From: Siderastrea radians
Taxonomy: Eukaryota; Cnidaria; Anthozoa; Scleractinia; Rhizangiidae
Direction of reading: 5' to 3'
Assembly (NCBI GenBank): GCA_964017195.1
Contig: OZ024892.1
Location: 14,084,071-14,148,070 of the forward strand
DNA: 64,000 nt
The position numbers and the translations under genes were made by a program. The notes under the pieces are model-generated. The model saw only the letters and a list, made by a program, of their open reading frames with translations. It made no database searches and was not told the origin of the DNA. Shown in pieces: positions 1 through 11,528 of the stretch (positions are counted from its first letter, which is position 1; every line of letters begins with the position of its first letter).

Positions 1-620
1 CATGGTTTGTATTTTGGCGAGACGCAGTCGAGCGAAAATTCCCATGGTGAGACCAAACGAGCCTGATATGCTGCCGAAGCGTACCAAAAAAGGTGCGATT
101 TGGTATTTACCACACCCAAAATCGGCGTTATTTTTTCAGTTACCGTGATCAGTTAGGAGTTCTTGTTAAATAGCGCGTGAACCGTGAGAAGAATAGTGCG
201 TCAATACTCTTCTCTAACTCCTCATCTGTCAATTCTATAATTCTTTTGTTTGGAGTTTCATTTTCGGAATCTTGGAAGTCCAAATTAAGAGAGAAATTTG
301 GAAAATGCGGCTCCATTTTGAAACAAAAAAGTTCCAGCGCTGTCCGTAAACGTACACGCGAACGCCGGCCAGTGTAGCCGCGTAAAATTTTGGCTCGAAA
401 TTGTAGTTTTACGTCTCGTTGTATTTCTGTTGTAATTTTCATCCCTAAAGTCTGCAAAAAAGTGCGAGTTTCAGAAACTGTCCATGATATCGTAGGATAT
501 CAGGTCAGTGACTTGATATCGTAGAAAATCATGACAGTAAACAAGGCTTCTGATTGGCTAATTCACAATTTGGGTACGGTAAGCCGCCGAAGCGTGCCAA
601 ATAGGTACGATTAGGTATAA
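1..620. other. No clear gene; 40-bp direct repeat pair
   Basis: Apart from a weak ORF at 149-457 nothing coding is visible. Two related blocks of about 40 bp, at 74-113 and 583-620, share GCCGAAGCGT followed by a similar AT-rich tail. They lie in the same orientation about 510 bp apart. This could be a short local duplication or the edges of a small insertion. A repeated GATATCGTAG motif also occurs at 488-530. Confidence 0.35.
149..457 (-). CDS. Hypothetical 102-residue ORF, weak
   Basis: I do not recognise this ORF. It has an acidic C-terminal half containing ELTDEELEKSID and ends with a stop near 149. That motif resembles the opening helices of some cnidarian recombinase-type transposon proteins, but only loosely. 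It could be the first exon of a decayed mobile-element gene. No splice site or promoter was identified, so the chance of a real product is low. Confidence 0.18.
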   Translation of the reverse strand: MQTLGMKITTEIQRDVKLQFRAKILRGYTGRRSRVRLRTALELFCFKMEPHFPNFSLNLDFQDSENETPNKRIIELTDEELEKSIDALFFSRFTRYLTRTPN

Positions 621-3468
621 CTATCTTGTTACTCTCCTGCCGGATCTGCTGCGCCCAGCTTCAAAGCGTGTCGGTTGGTCATCATCGTCTTCACGGTTGT
701 CATCATCAGTTCCTTCCGCATCACTACTCTCCGAATCATCTTCGTTGGACCCGTTAGCAAAGTTTTTCAGGCGCTGCTCCTCGTTTTTACTAGATAAAGA
801 TAAGATAAACACCATACTAAGGATGTATGTCTCACCATCCTGGTCAACTGATGCAATGTCTAGAATGCACTGAAATGAGTTCTTGTTATCCTCATTACCG
901 ACAGTGTAAACGAGCGGATCCTCCTCTGACGCCTCCAGCCAGTTTAGATGCATGGTGCGTTCAAGGATGCCATCGTTGCTGCGATGAAGGTCCTCGCAGG
1001 AATTGCCAAGAAGAGGGGCTCCAAATATCGTTTCCAGTTGTGCCTCAGAGCAACTACATCTCCCTTTGAAAACAGTACTGGACGAGTTTCAACTGGCGGT
1101 GTATCAGGTTGTCCTTCGTCTGAGGCTTGAGGCTCTTCCAGCACGTCAACAACATTGTCTGTTTGAGGTGAAACAACTCGTCGGATCATGCTTAGAGCCA
1201 GAGGCAGAGTTCCAGCTTTTTGTTTCGTTTTGGTAGTGATCATGGTAATTCAACAAGGCTTTGGCAAAATTGCCCACGGGCTCTGCAGAGGTGTATATTT
1301 CTTCACACTGCATCAAATTGCTGAGGCATTTTTTGCAATTTGTAATCATAGCCTCTGACATTCTCTTGCACTTCCCTCTAATCACATCAGTTGAATCACC
1401 CCACTAATCACATCCTCAAAAATTATTTTCGGATTTGGTTTTTAACTGCTTGTATATTCAACTGCTTGTATATATTTTTTATGTTTGATAATTTCTTGAC
1501 TTGCTTTCTGTAATTCAAAGATGTTAAGAATGTATAGACATCATTTAGACATGCATCTTTATTTATTTGTAATTTCTTTATATCCATATGTATATTTGTT
1601 ACTTGACTTCTTTCGTTTAATATTAATGTAAAACACTACCCGCCCAGACTAGCCGCTGCTATTTGAGGGATAGGTAGGGATAGTGTAGTCCTTTTATTTT
1701 AATTACGAAATTGAATAATAAACTTTGAACTTTTGAACTTTGATCACTGATTTCATTCATGTTTAATCTGCAGTTCAGTCTTGTACGATTATTTCATATT
1801 TTCTCATTCACTGACTCCCTTGTACAAACTTCACAAATTTCTATATTTAATATGTCATGATGTACGCAAACACAGCATGTAAGTAAATATGACAATGATT
1901 AACAACACTGCTTTGATTTCTCCATTTTAGCATTAGGAAACTTGAAAGTTGTACAGGTTTTAATTAGTAAAGAAAACAATCGTTTCAAAGCGATCGTATT
2001 GTTGCATACAGTAATTGAATTTTTCTAATTCTAAAAGGAAGCGTATAAGAAGTATCAATTCCACGTGAAGTTTAACCCAATATCCCCTCCCTGACGTCCG
2101 CATTTGGTATCTGCTCCCACCCCGACTCCCACCCCTCTCAAGTCCTTAGCGACTTACCTGACAAAGGGTGTTCTTGACCTTCTGAAGTTCAGCATGAAAT
2201 GTTTTGGCGCGGTGGTTTCCACAGATGATAATTTCGGTCTCCGGACTTTTTGCAAGAAGGATCTCCTGGCAGGAAGAGTCGTTATCCACGGTACATTTGC
2301 TGATCCCAAATGTACCCAGGAGATCCCCCAGCATTTCACCAAACATGTCTCCCTCAGCTCCACCACTTGTCCCTTCCCAGTTGGCACCTTGGCCCCTCTT
2401 TGTTCGGTGTGCGTACGCGATAATTTTTCCATTTCTGGCATCGTGGACGGTAGCTGAGCTGTTGTTGGAATAATGGCCGCGAGTTAGATAAAAGCCATCG
2501 AACTAGATATGTAATGACGATTTGTCTCCACGCTGAATTGCTTCAGTTCTAGCTTCTTTCACGCTCCAGTCGGCGATCTGTTTTACGAACGGCGCAATCC
2601 ATTCAACGATGTGGATCCACTGAGTCGAACTGACATGGTCTAGACCAAGGGTCCCGCGAATTTAATGATAATCTTTGTAATACTGGCCATTGACGAGGAA
2701 TGATAGAGCAACGAAATTACGTATTGCAGACCTTGGACGAGTTGTGGCTTTCACGACAGAGGTACCAATCTTCAAGCTGACTTTTTGTCCACTTCGACTA
2801 CACTTGAACTCGAACTCTTCAACTGTGTTTTTTTTTATCGCGCAAAATTCGTAGTTGTCTTTTCCACAGTGACACTCCATTACATCGCTTAAATTACGTT
2901 TTGCTAATTTCTCGAGTGAGGTTGACGTTGTTAGCAGAAGTTGCCCATCAGATGTATCGAGCTCACCATTTATATTTGTCAGATTTTCTATCGAGTGCTT
3001 AGCATTGTTTATGTGGGCTTGAAATTCGCGCGATAGAGCTGCTTTCAAGGACAAATTACAAGCCTCCTTTCTTGCTGTATGCTGCTCCACACTGTCTTGC
3101 GATAGTGGCTGCAAGTCAGTGGCCTCGAGATCTTCGTTTCTTGAAGAGCTGTCTAAACACTGGAGTTGCTCAGGTTCGGAAGGACAGTTCACAGGTTCAC
3201 GGGTTCGCACAACAAGCACAGTTTTTTCGCAAGCGACGTCAGGTGGTTGGGGAGCAGTCGAAGTCACGGCCACGGACACAGGGATTTTTTTATGGGTTTG
3301 GCAAGGTGGCTCAATACTTATTTCAGTTTGTGTCTCCGCGTCTTTAACATTTCCGGCCCCGATCTGACACTGAAAATCGTTCAATGTCGGTTTTCCCCAT
3401 TGATTTGCAGCCATCGCTGCGGCTTTCTGTTTTCGTGCGTAGGTGGATAGCTTCGAGTTCATTTTCAA
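621..3468 (-). pseudogene. Decayed multi-part gene, possibly transposase-derived
   Basis: Minus-strand coding-like blocks run in order. The first ATG is at 3462 and an open segment runs to 2662. Homogeneous coding continues past in-frame stops near 2655 and 2510 to an ideal donor (CAG then GTAAGT) near 2158. Further blocks lie at about 1400-1146 and 1090-621. Visible traits are a CxC-containing region near residues 200-230, a later VDND motif, an acidic C-terminal tail and a basic end (GRRVTR). The architecture recalls RNase H-fold DNA transposases, but no catalytic triad can be assigned with confidence. In-frame stops and frame changes argue for a pseudogene. A spliced host gene with assembly errors is the alternative. 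Confidence 0.42.
1400..2157 (-). other. Probable intron or spacer of the decayed gene
   Basis: AT-rich DNA without coding character lies between the donor near 2158 and the downstream block near 1400 (minus strand). A matching acceptor could not be fixed. Confidence 0.3.
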
Positions 3469-3599
3469 TTAAAACGCTCAGTTTTCAAATAGAGGCACAA
3501 CTCACATGTTGTAAACGTCAAGCAGAAAAATAAAATCAATAAAAAACGTAAACAAAAAAGTTGCTATTGTGTTTGTTGCAATGAAATAAAAAAAAAGTT

Positions 3600-3740
3600 A
3601 TCGGTGACTTGAACCGGTGACGGACCGGCCTCGGGAGGCCAGTAAGCGCGCGAAAAATTTTCGGCCGACCGGAAGTGAAATTGCACGTGCATAGCAACGG
3701 CGTATCATAGCAACGAGATACTGTGATGGGCCCTTAAAAT
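3600..3740. promoter_or_regulatory. GC-rich promoter-like patch upstream of the decayed gene
   Basis: The patch lies just upstream of the minus-strand start at 3462. It contains ACCGGAAGTG at 3668-3677, a consensus ETS-family site, and two ATAGCAACG motifs (about 3700 and 3717). It is much richer in CpG than its flanks. The promoter role is inferred from position and motifs only. Confidence 0.33.
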
Positions 3741-4430
3741 AACCCCACTATCCCCTCCCTCTCCCTCTCTCCCACCACCTCCACCATCCCATCCCAAACT
3801 AATAATCTATTTATAGTAGCTGCAAAATTCTTTTTTCTGCGGTTTCTCTTTGGGTCCGGGAACGGTTCACAAATCATGACAAATGGACATCAAAAATATC
3901 AAAACCTCACCTTCTTCTTCCACGCGATCTGTGGACGCGACGGTGGCGATGCTTTAGAGATCGCGATCGCGACCTGGACCGCTAAGATCTGCGCAACACG
4001 TAAAATAATGCTAATAAGCCGAGATAACAAACTTAGGCCACAAAAAAAAATTGTGCAAAATTAGGCTAAGGGTAGATTGAATCTACCCATGGCTTATTAT
4101 TAACCGTAACCGTAGACCACATTTCACAAGATTGGATCGCCTGCGGTGTCGCTTTTAATGTTCGCGGTAACGCTTTTTCCGACTTATTGACTAACAAAAC
4201 GCATGCAGAGTGAAAGACAAATCCTCTAAGCTCTGACATATTTTGACATCAGATATTAAAATGAACAGAATTGCGCTGCCAAGCGCGTAGTCCGCTCCAC
4301 GCGGCAGACGTCCCTAGAGAGAAGGTAAAGGAAAAAATTAGCTGAGCGGGAAAATGAAACTCCTGATTCAATAAACGGCCTAGAAAAAATATTGCTCAGT
4401 GTAAGCAGTATAAACTATAGTATTAAGTGT
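3741..4430. other. Gene-free stretch
   Basis: Short pyrimidine-rich tract at 3740-3790, then low-complexity AT-rich sequence. No ORF, repeat or RNA gene is supportable here. Confidence 0.4.
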
Positions 4431-4496
4431 ATAATGCCCAGCCAAAGCAGAAAGCAAGATGTTAGTGCGGTGCGGTGATCAAGATTAATATTCTGC

Positions 4497-4680
4497 CCGA
4501 CAGATAACAACAAACCAGTACAGAACTGACTACCCAAGTGAGACAAACTACTCGACAGATAACAACAGTTCAATACAGAACTGTCTACCCAAGTAAAGCA
4601 GTCTGCTCGACAGATAACAACAGTTCCATAAAAGGCTGACTACCCAAGTAGAGCAGAATAGGTTAGCGCGCGTACAATAA
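4497..4680 (+). repeat. 55-bp tandem repeat, first locus
   Basis: Three successive units begin with CGACAGATAACAAC. Their cores start at 4501, 4556 and 4611, giving a 55-bp period, and each ends near TACCCAAGT. The second unit can form a small hairpin (ACAGTTC pairing with GAACTGT). The block ends in GGTTAGCGCGCG. A second locus at 7559-7790 has the same units and a similar end, so the block was copied. Confidence 0.85.
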
Positions 4681-4789
4681 CAGCTGAAAGTACAACGCAA
4701 GCGGCAAGCTTTGGTTAAAGTGCTACTACGATGAAAATTTCTTGTTCTGTTTTCAACTTTTTTCAACTTCAAATTGTTCAATAGATGCC

Positions 4790-5880
4790 ATATTACATTA
4801 ATCGCGATAAATTAGATCGATATATGCTTACACGGCCCAGGAATGTATGTCCGAAAACTGCGTTAAACCCGTCCGCCATTACTTAGTTCGCAAAAGAGAA
4901 GCCCGCGAATTTCATGGAAGCGGTCTTATTTCTAACCACGTGAATTTTGCTCGTGACGTAGAAGTCTTAACCATCGCCACGAAGAGTATTAGATAATGAA
5001 GAGTCGAAAATAGAGAGCCAAACATTGCATTATATGGATATGTTTTCCGTTGAATTTGTCATCCAGTTCTTTTGAGAGCGATTTAGAACAAAATTTTTTT
5101 TTTTTGGCAAAGTCGGCGAACTCGCAGAGGTCGCGCCATACGATGACAGTTTCGAGCCTCTCGCTACCGAAGAGGAAGCTGTCTCACAAACTGCAAGAAT
5201 GGATCAAGAAGCCGAACAAATATCCCAATTATCCCAAATCACAAACGCTGAAATCCTTCCGATATTTAACTGTTTCGCATGTCTGTCGTGTTGGGGTCCG
5301 TCAGCTTTTTCTTACTCTTGCTTTTTTTCTTGCCGATACGGGTTGAGTTCGTTGTTGTTGTGTCCACATATTTGTTGCAGTATCCTAAATTGGAGTTAAT
5401 AAATAATAAATAATAAATCCTATAATAATAAGCTCTCCCTTCTAAAAGAAAAGCCCACATAACGCTACATAAAAGTTTTTTGAATAAATATAGAGAGCCC
5501 CGAGCCAAACATACATTCAGAATTTTATAGATGAGACAAAAGGTCGAGGAAAATGAATTCACGTAAATGAAGAGATGTCGCGAATCGCCCGCCGGTGTAA
5601 TTGTGCGAGCACGGTGATCTCACTACCTAGTAAACAAGCAAATGCGAATTAATAGAGATAAACTCTGATTTACCATCAAAAGTCTAGGTATAAACTGTGG
5701 AATACGCCGTCACATCGAAAGCGTTACTGAGAGAAGTGGCTACCCCGAACGCGGTGAAAGGCTCAAGAAATTATAGCTAATTATGTAACACTTTGGGAGC
5801 TCGTTACGCCTTACGCCAAGAGAAATTAATTGAAGTATAAAAGAGTTATATTATTAGGAGCTGGCTACGCGGTACGCGGA
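4790..5880. other. Gene-poor stretch with a coding-like patch near 5080-5260
   Basis: The patch at 5080-5260 reads open in one plus-strand frame after a poly-T run, with an acidic segment including PLATEEEAVSQTA. It could be a single exon of an unidentified or transposon-derived gene, since a polypyrimidine run precedes it. No start, donor or homologue can be named. The rest is AT-rich with no visible structure. Confidence 0.2.
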
Positions 5881-5954
5881 AAGAGATAAATTGAAATGTA
5901 CGAGGGATGTTAGGAGCTGGCTACACAGTAAAAAGAACAAGCAATACACAGTAA

Positions 5955-6435
5955 TGCGCCGATCAATTCGAAACTTCAACATCCCCCCCCGGACATACTC
6001 CGGGCATTTGACTGTGCATCGTGCCCGGGGAGGGGGGAATTTGAACGTTGCGTTGGAAGGGTGGGGAATTTGAACCGGATTTCTCTCTTGTTCTGACGTA
6101 ATGCGCCCGTGAGTTTTTTCGGTTTTTTCACGGATTGACGGATTTACGAGATAGAATTTCGCTTTTGTTAGTGAATAACTCTTTCAAAAGGGTCTTTAAA
6201 AGAAGTTTGAAAGTGTCATTACGGCATATCTCTCTCTGAAAGGGCGTGTTAAGTGTTTGATTGAAGAAGAAATTTGTCTTTGAGGAGAGGTAGTTCAGTA
6301 CTAATTGGTGGGGCATTTGAACGGCTTTTTTGCCCAGAGGGGAGGGAATTTGAGCAAGCCAATCTTCAAAAGTTCAAATGCCCGTGGGGTTGCGCGGGGG
6401 GGGGGGGATGTTGAACTTTCGAATTGATCGGCGCA
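5955..6435. mobile_element. Harbinger-type MITE, 481 bp
   Basis: Terminal inverted repeats of about 35 bp start with TGCGCCGATCAATTCGAAA on the left and end with the reverse complement on the right. One mismatch is visible before both arms run into C or G homopolymers. A 3-bp duplication TAA flanks it (5952-5954 and 6436-6438), the target size of PIF/Harbinger transposons. The interior is non-coding and G-rich, so the element is non-autonomous. Confidence 0.85.
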
Positions 6436-6439
6436 TAAA

Positions 6440-7555
6440 GTTTGTTATGGTCGATTAAGCTCGGTTGTTTATATTTTCACGCAATATGTAGCCGAGTAAT
6501 TCAAACAAATTTCGAGTAATATCCTCGTTTACAGAACGAGGAATACACGGTGATGTTCTGTTATCCACTAGTTTTAATACAGGAACTTCAAATAATATTC
6601 TTCTAGCGGAAGTTCAAGTGGGCAACGTTTATAGTACGCGGAATACACGGTAAAGTTTTCCTATTTTCTGCTTACCGCGTACAACGTACCAAGTTGAATA
6701 AAAATAATTTCTTCGTATCGCGGAGCTGGCTTGGCGGCGACGCAGAAAATAGTTCATGTGAAGGGGCACAGATTATGCAGTTAAGCCGAAATCTGTTAGG
6801 ACTTATACATGTATGTGCACAAGACAACCGAGCGAAGTATCTCTTAGGTGTGTGAGGAAATGTGTATCTTACCATAAACGGCAAATAATTATTCGCTCAC
6901 CATTCGACGATCCCGCTTAGATATGATTGCTGATGTTTTCCTTCCTGATGACTGGAACTGATCCTGGTTTTAAATATTTCCTTGTACCTTTCTTATAAAA
7001 TGCTTGAGTAAAACATTCAGCCGTAAAAATGCACAGAGAAAACAGTGTCCAACAGGATTGAAGTCCTTCCGGTGCACGCAAACGAAGCTCTTCCACTTAA
7101 AATAGACGTACCCACTCGTCGGTGAACAGTGAATGGAAATTTCCGATTCATCGATGCTTTCTTTGCCGTAATCTTCAACAACAGAGCGCCGACCACGCAT
7201 ACTGCAGCTCAAAATCAAAGAAATGAATCTTGCGAACCCTCACACCTCTTCGAATGCATAAGAAAGTAGCCACATTTGCTTTGTTGCGTTGAGACTTCTA
7301 CGTCACTTCCTCTGTGGGCCAACTCGGCCCAACTCGTCCCAGTCATTTTTGAATTGAGTAATTGCGGCAAGCCGAATTCGAAAATTACAGTTAAAATAAT
7401 TGGACTTCCCGTACGAATTTCGACTGAAAACTTTGCACGGTAAGTAATATGTACTTATATTTTCGAAATATGGAGAGAACAAAAAATTCATATTTTTGAT
7501 CATAACGGAGAGAGTTGCGCACTGTAGTATGTGCCATTTATACTACTTTAAAATC
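6440..7555. other. Gene-free stretch
   Basis: AT-rich DNA. ORFs at 6672-6884, 6970-7218 and 7303-7503 on the minus strand lack protein-like composition and splice context. No repeat boundary is visible. Confidence 0.4.
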
Positions 7556-7558
7556 CTG

Positions 7559-7830
7559 CTCGACAGATAACAACGTACAGCTCAGTTAATAGGACTGACT
7601 ACCCAAGTGAGACAAACTACTCGACAGATAACAACAGTTCAATACAGAACTGACTACCCAAGTAAAGTAGAATGCTCGACAGATAACAACAGTTCAATAA
7701 AAAGCTGACTACCCAAGTACTGAGAGCAGGATCGGTTAGCACGCGCGAAGGTTAATATCCCGCGTGCTAGACAGATAAAAACAACTCACTAAAGACTGAC
7801 TAGCCAAGACCAAGTGAAACAAAGCAATTC
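7559..7830 (+). repeat. 55-bp tandem repeat, second locus
   Basis: Units begin at 7564, 7625 and 7680 with the same CAGATAACAAC core as the locus at 4.5 kb, plus a degenerate fourth near 7770. The block ends in GGTTAGCACGCG, matching the end of the first locus. Both loci are in the same orientation 3.06 kb apart. Confidence 0.82.
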
Positions 7831-8594
7831 AGTACGAGCAAATATGGTGGCTTATAATAGCATACACAGTCAAACTCACATTTTTAACTTCAACTTACCA
7901 GTGCTCTTTTCCTTGCGTTGATCATTGAGGATTACACACGAGTCCCGCGACCTCGTATTTCCTGCCAATTCGTTTCAATGATCAGAAGACAAAAATACCA
8001 GCTCTCCAAAGGACTGATGAATTTTCTTTTGGGTTCGAAATCATCTATCCTCGTGATATGCCAAGGACAGAAACTGTGGCAAAGCTCACCGAGAAAAAAA
8101 TCGAAAAAATACACACCGGACATAGTTCCAGAAATAAATTATAAACGATTTCGAGAAGGCGCCGCACTTCATCTGTTCCTCATATTTACGTGCGTAGAAA
8201 TCAAAATAAATGGCCTGATCAGTGACCGATGTCGATCTTTCTTTTCTTTCATAAAATGGTACTTACCAAACGCACGTTGCCGGGCTTTGTAAACGAGCAT
8301 CGAGAGCCATAATCGATAAACAACTTACAATTCACGCTTGCAGAATTCGCTGGCAGTAATTCATTGGCATTCTCGCGACAAAATGCAGATTCTTCGAGAG
8401 AGTCGTGGCTACAAAATCCAATGAAATTTTACCAATCGCTATGAGGTTTCAAAAAGGTGTACAATCCGTTTCAGCTAAGGAATAACCATAAAATTAATTA
8501 AACGAACACATTACGCGCCGCATGGCGGTAACTTATGATTGAGACCCAAAAGCAGAAACTGTGTGACTCAAATAGCACTGTCCTGTGTCATGTT
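7831..8594. other. Gene-free stretch with one long non-coding-like ORF
   Basis: An ORF of 124 codons lies at 7918-8292 (+). Its composition is unremarkable and no domain or splice context is recognisable, so it is not called a gene. Confidence 0.35.
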
Positions 8595-8851
8595 AGGGAT
8601 GAACCATTTTATTTTTGAGGGGGTGACTGGGCAAATGCAAAAAAAATTTCCTGCACAGCTTTTGCAGAAAAAATAAAAATCGCACATAGTACTGCTATGT
8701 GCTGAGCACAAAGCAAAGAAATATATTGCAAACTTGTGAAATAAAATTCATGCGAAGGTCTCCAAAGCTCAGTTAGTCACGAAAAGCTATTTCTGTAAAA
8801 AGAAAATGCCCAACCCCCCCCCCCCCATCAAAAATATAACGGTCAATCCCT
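8595..8851. mobile_element. Short foldback MITE, about 257 bp
   Basis: The left end AGGGATGAACC and the right end (reverse complement AGGGATTGACC) head imperfect inverted repeats of about 45 bp. These run through a shared ATTTTTGA and a poly-G/C tract into GGGCA. No clear target duplication is seen. Related G-rich termini recur at 9168-9240 and, inverted, at 27880-27925. Confidence 0.65.
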
Positions 8852-9167
8852 CCATTTTCTTCAACGCATGTACAAGATTTTAAACACGATAAGACCTCCT
8901 GAACAGATTGTTTTTGGGGGCTTTACGCATTCTAAATCAGTGCGGCCGTGATAGGCTTCTGGTGCGGCATTCATTGCATTGTAGAAGTTAACGAACGCTT
9001 GTTTTTTTCAGGTAACAAGAACGTACGTAAGAACGGGATCGGAGAATAAAATCACCGCATCTAAACGTGGGTCACGCGTGTTATCTCGTCGGCTGTTTTA
9101 TTTGATTCTCTGTGGGGACAATTAAAATAATTGCTTCAACAGCGTCATCCAAACTCCTTGCTAAGGG

Positions 9168-9366
9168 GCCAACCATTTAATCTCTGAGGGGGGGGGGGGG
9201 GTTGGGTGATTTGGTATAGACATGAATTTTTTTTAACCCCTTAATTCCCCATGAATTTCTTTTCTTGGGGTATGTGCTTGCAAGATATTTTTTTCTCCCT
9301 CCAACGTTCTGCATGAAATTCTTTTTGGTGTGTGGATGGGGTTAGTAGACCTTCATTACAAATCAA
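9168..9366 (+). mobile_element. One end of a G-rich MITE, truncated by the tandem array
   Basis: GGGGCCAACCATTTAA followed by poly-G and TTGGGTGATTT matches, in inverse orientation, the sequence at 27870-27930. Only one terminus is present. The downstream side runs directly into the first unit of the large tandem array. Confidence 0.5.
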
Positions 9367-9586
9367 ACAAGAAAAGCCCCAAGGGGCATTAACCCCGCCG
9401 TTATTCTCTCTGCCCTTGGGGTCCAAAATATATTACAGCCAGGTAAAAGTTGGTGATTTATCGTATCTTTTACGTGCTTACGATGATAATATAAATCAAG
9501 ATATGACTTGCCTAATCACCCTGTTTTAGCGTGCGTGACGAAGAGCGTGATGAAATTATTATTTTGATCATCGCGTGACTCAGCCT

Positions 9587-9659
9587 GGAATCGTAGCTCA
9601 GTAGGTAGAGCGACGGTGTTCTAATCCGGAGGTCGTGGGTTCGAATCCCGCCAGGGTCA
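9587..9659 (+). pseudogene. tRNA-Arg-like copy 1, decayed acceptor stem
   Basis: It has an A box (TAGCTCAGTAGG) and a B box (GGTTCGAATCC), and the anticodon loop reads TCT at the expected place. The acceptor stem 5' strand GGAATCG pairs poorly with the 3' strand CAGGGTC, so folding is doubtful. A T-run follows within 10 bp. It is the most diverged copy of the five. Confidence 0.5.
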
Positions 9660-11486
9660 AAGATTTTTCTTTTATCTTGGTTCTCATTTCTAATTTCTTA
9701 CTTTTAAGGCCTGTGGTCGGGGGAAAATTATGGAGCACAGTATTACTCACTTCTTGGCACTCATACATACATACTTTACATCATAATTACTAAGTTCATA
9801 GCGATCGCGAGTTCATGCCAGCTTTCAAACTTAAGCTCCCTAGTACATTCGTCCTTGCTCTCGTCGAAGAAATGTTAACTCCATTGAATTCCTTGTACTT
9901 TTCTACACAACTTTCCCTAAAGATTTTGGCGAAGCAAAGCAAAACTGCCAAAAAAATGCTTGCATTTGACTGTTGAATTATTCAACTTGGCGAAAGCAAG
10001 GACTTCCCCGAATCGGCTTTTGTGTTTCAGTGATGTAATGTTTACGCGCCACGGCAAGTTAGGCGAATTCATTCCAGTTTCAAAGCTCGCTAGCACCTTC
10101 GTTCCTACTTTCATTGGACCCCGTCGTTTTTCTCCTCCTCCCAGGGAGTAAAATATATTACGGTCACTGAAGATACGAGCTCAAGTGGTGTAAATTTTAA
10201 AGTTGATGATTTATCGTACCTGTGTTTGCTGCCATTTCCCCTTATGCGTCTGCTCCGCACCCTTCTCCCTGTGGTAACATGAATCCCTGATAGTATGAAC
10301 CCCATCCCTCATTCCTTGGTCATCCACTTGTCCTAGCTTTCGCGAAGAAGAACGTGACGAAATATTTTGACCGTAGCGTGACTCAGTTAAGTCACGTTTT
10401 TTAAAAATAAACGAACTGACATGTCAGCGTAAGTCTAAATAGCAAGGGCACGGAAATTTAAAAAGATTTCTTCATAAAAAACTCATTCTAAAATCTAAAG
10501 GAAACTGGTAGCTATGAAAAACCGTAAAAGTCTATTTTAGGCCGTGATTCGATGAGTGATTTGGCGCAAGCAAGTTTACTTCTCCGAATCGGCTTCTGTG
10601 TTTCAATGACGTAATGTTTATGTGCTACGGCACGTAGCATGAATCATTGGCTTTCAAAGCTCGCTAGTACCTTCGTCCTTGCTCTCATGGAAGAGAAGTC
10701 AACTCCATTGAATTTCTTGTACTTTTCTACACAACTTTCCCTAAAGATTTTGGCGAAGCAAAGCAAAACTGCCAAAAATATGCTTGCATTTCACTGTTGA
10801 ATTTTTCAACTTGGCGAAAGCAAGGGACTTCCCCGGATCACCTTTTGTGTTTCAGTGATGTAATGTTTACGTGCCAGGGCAGGTTTGGCAAATTCATGCC
10901 AGCTTCAAAGCTCGCTAGCACCTTCGTTCTTGCTTTCATCGAAGGAATTTTCATGCCATTAAATCGCCGGTAATTTTCTACACCAACTTTCATGAAAATT
11001 CTGGCGAATAAACGCTGAACGAACAAAGTTTACCGGCAAGTATTGTTTTGACCGAGCGCAGGTCTGGGGCAACTGACCACGACAAAAAAAAAAACAAGAA
11101 AAGCCCCAGGGGCATTAGACCCCGCCGTTGTTCTCCCCCCCCGGGGGTGTAAAATATGTTACGGTCACCCAAGATAAAAGCCCTTGCCTGTGTAGCAAAA
11201 AACACGACGAGTATTTGTTTGGCCGAGCGAAAACCGGAGGTCTGGGGCAAGTGACCACCAAAAAAAACAAGAAAAGCCCGAGGGGGCATTAACCCCGCCG
11301 TTGTTCTCTCTGCCCTTGGGGTCCAAAATATATTACGGCCAGGTAAAAGTTGGTGATTTATCGTATCTTTTACGTGCTTGCGATGATAATATAAATCAAG
11401 ACACGACTTGCCTAATCACTCTGTTTTAGCGTGCGTGACGAAGAGCGTGATGAAATTATTATTTTGATCACAGCGTGACTCAGCCT

Positions 11487-11528
11487 GGCCTCGTAGCTCA
11501 GTTGGTTGAGCGACGGTGTTCTAATCCG
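11487..11528 (+). pseudogene. tRNA-Arg-like copy 2, truncated
   Basis: The 5' acceptor strand, A box and anticodon loop are present. The sequence then jumps after CTAATCC directly into the TGATGTAATG block, so the B box, T arm and 3' acceptor strand are missing. About 0.4 kb present in other units is deleted here. Confidence 0.7.

Noticed and set aside
8014..8045. CTGATGA followed by GAAA, suggesting a hammerhead ribozyme
   Set aside because: The sequence between does not form the needed stem and flanking helices are absent; taken as chance.
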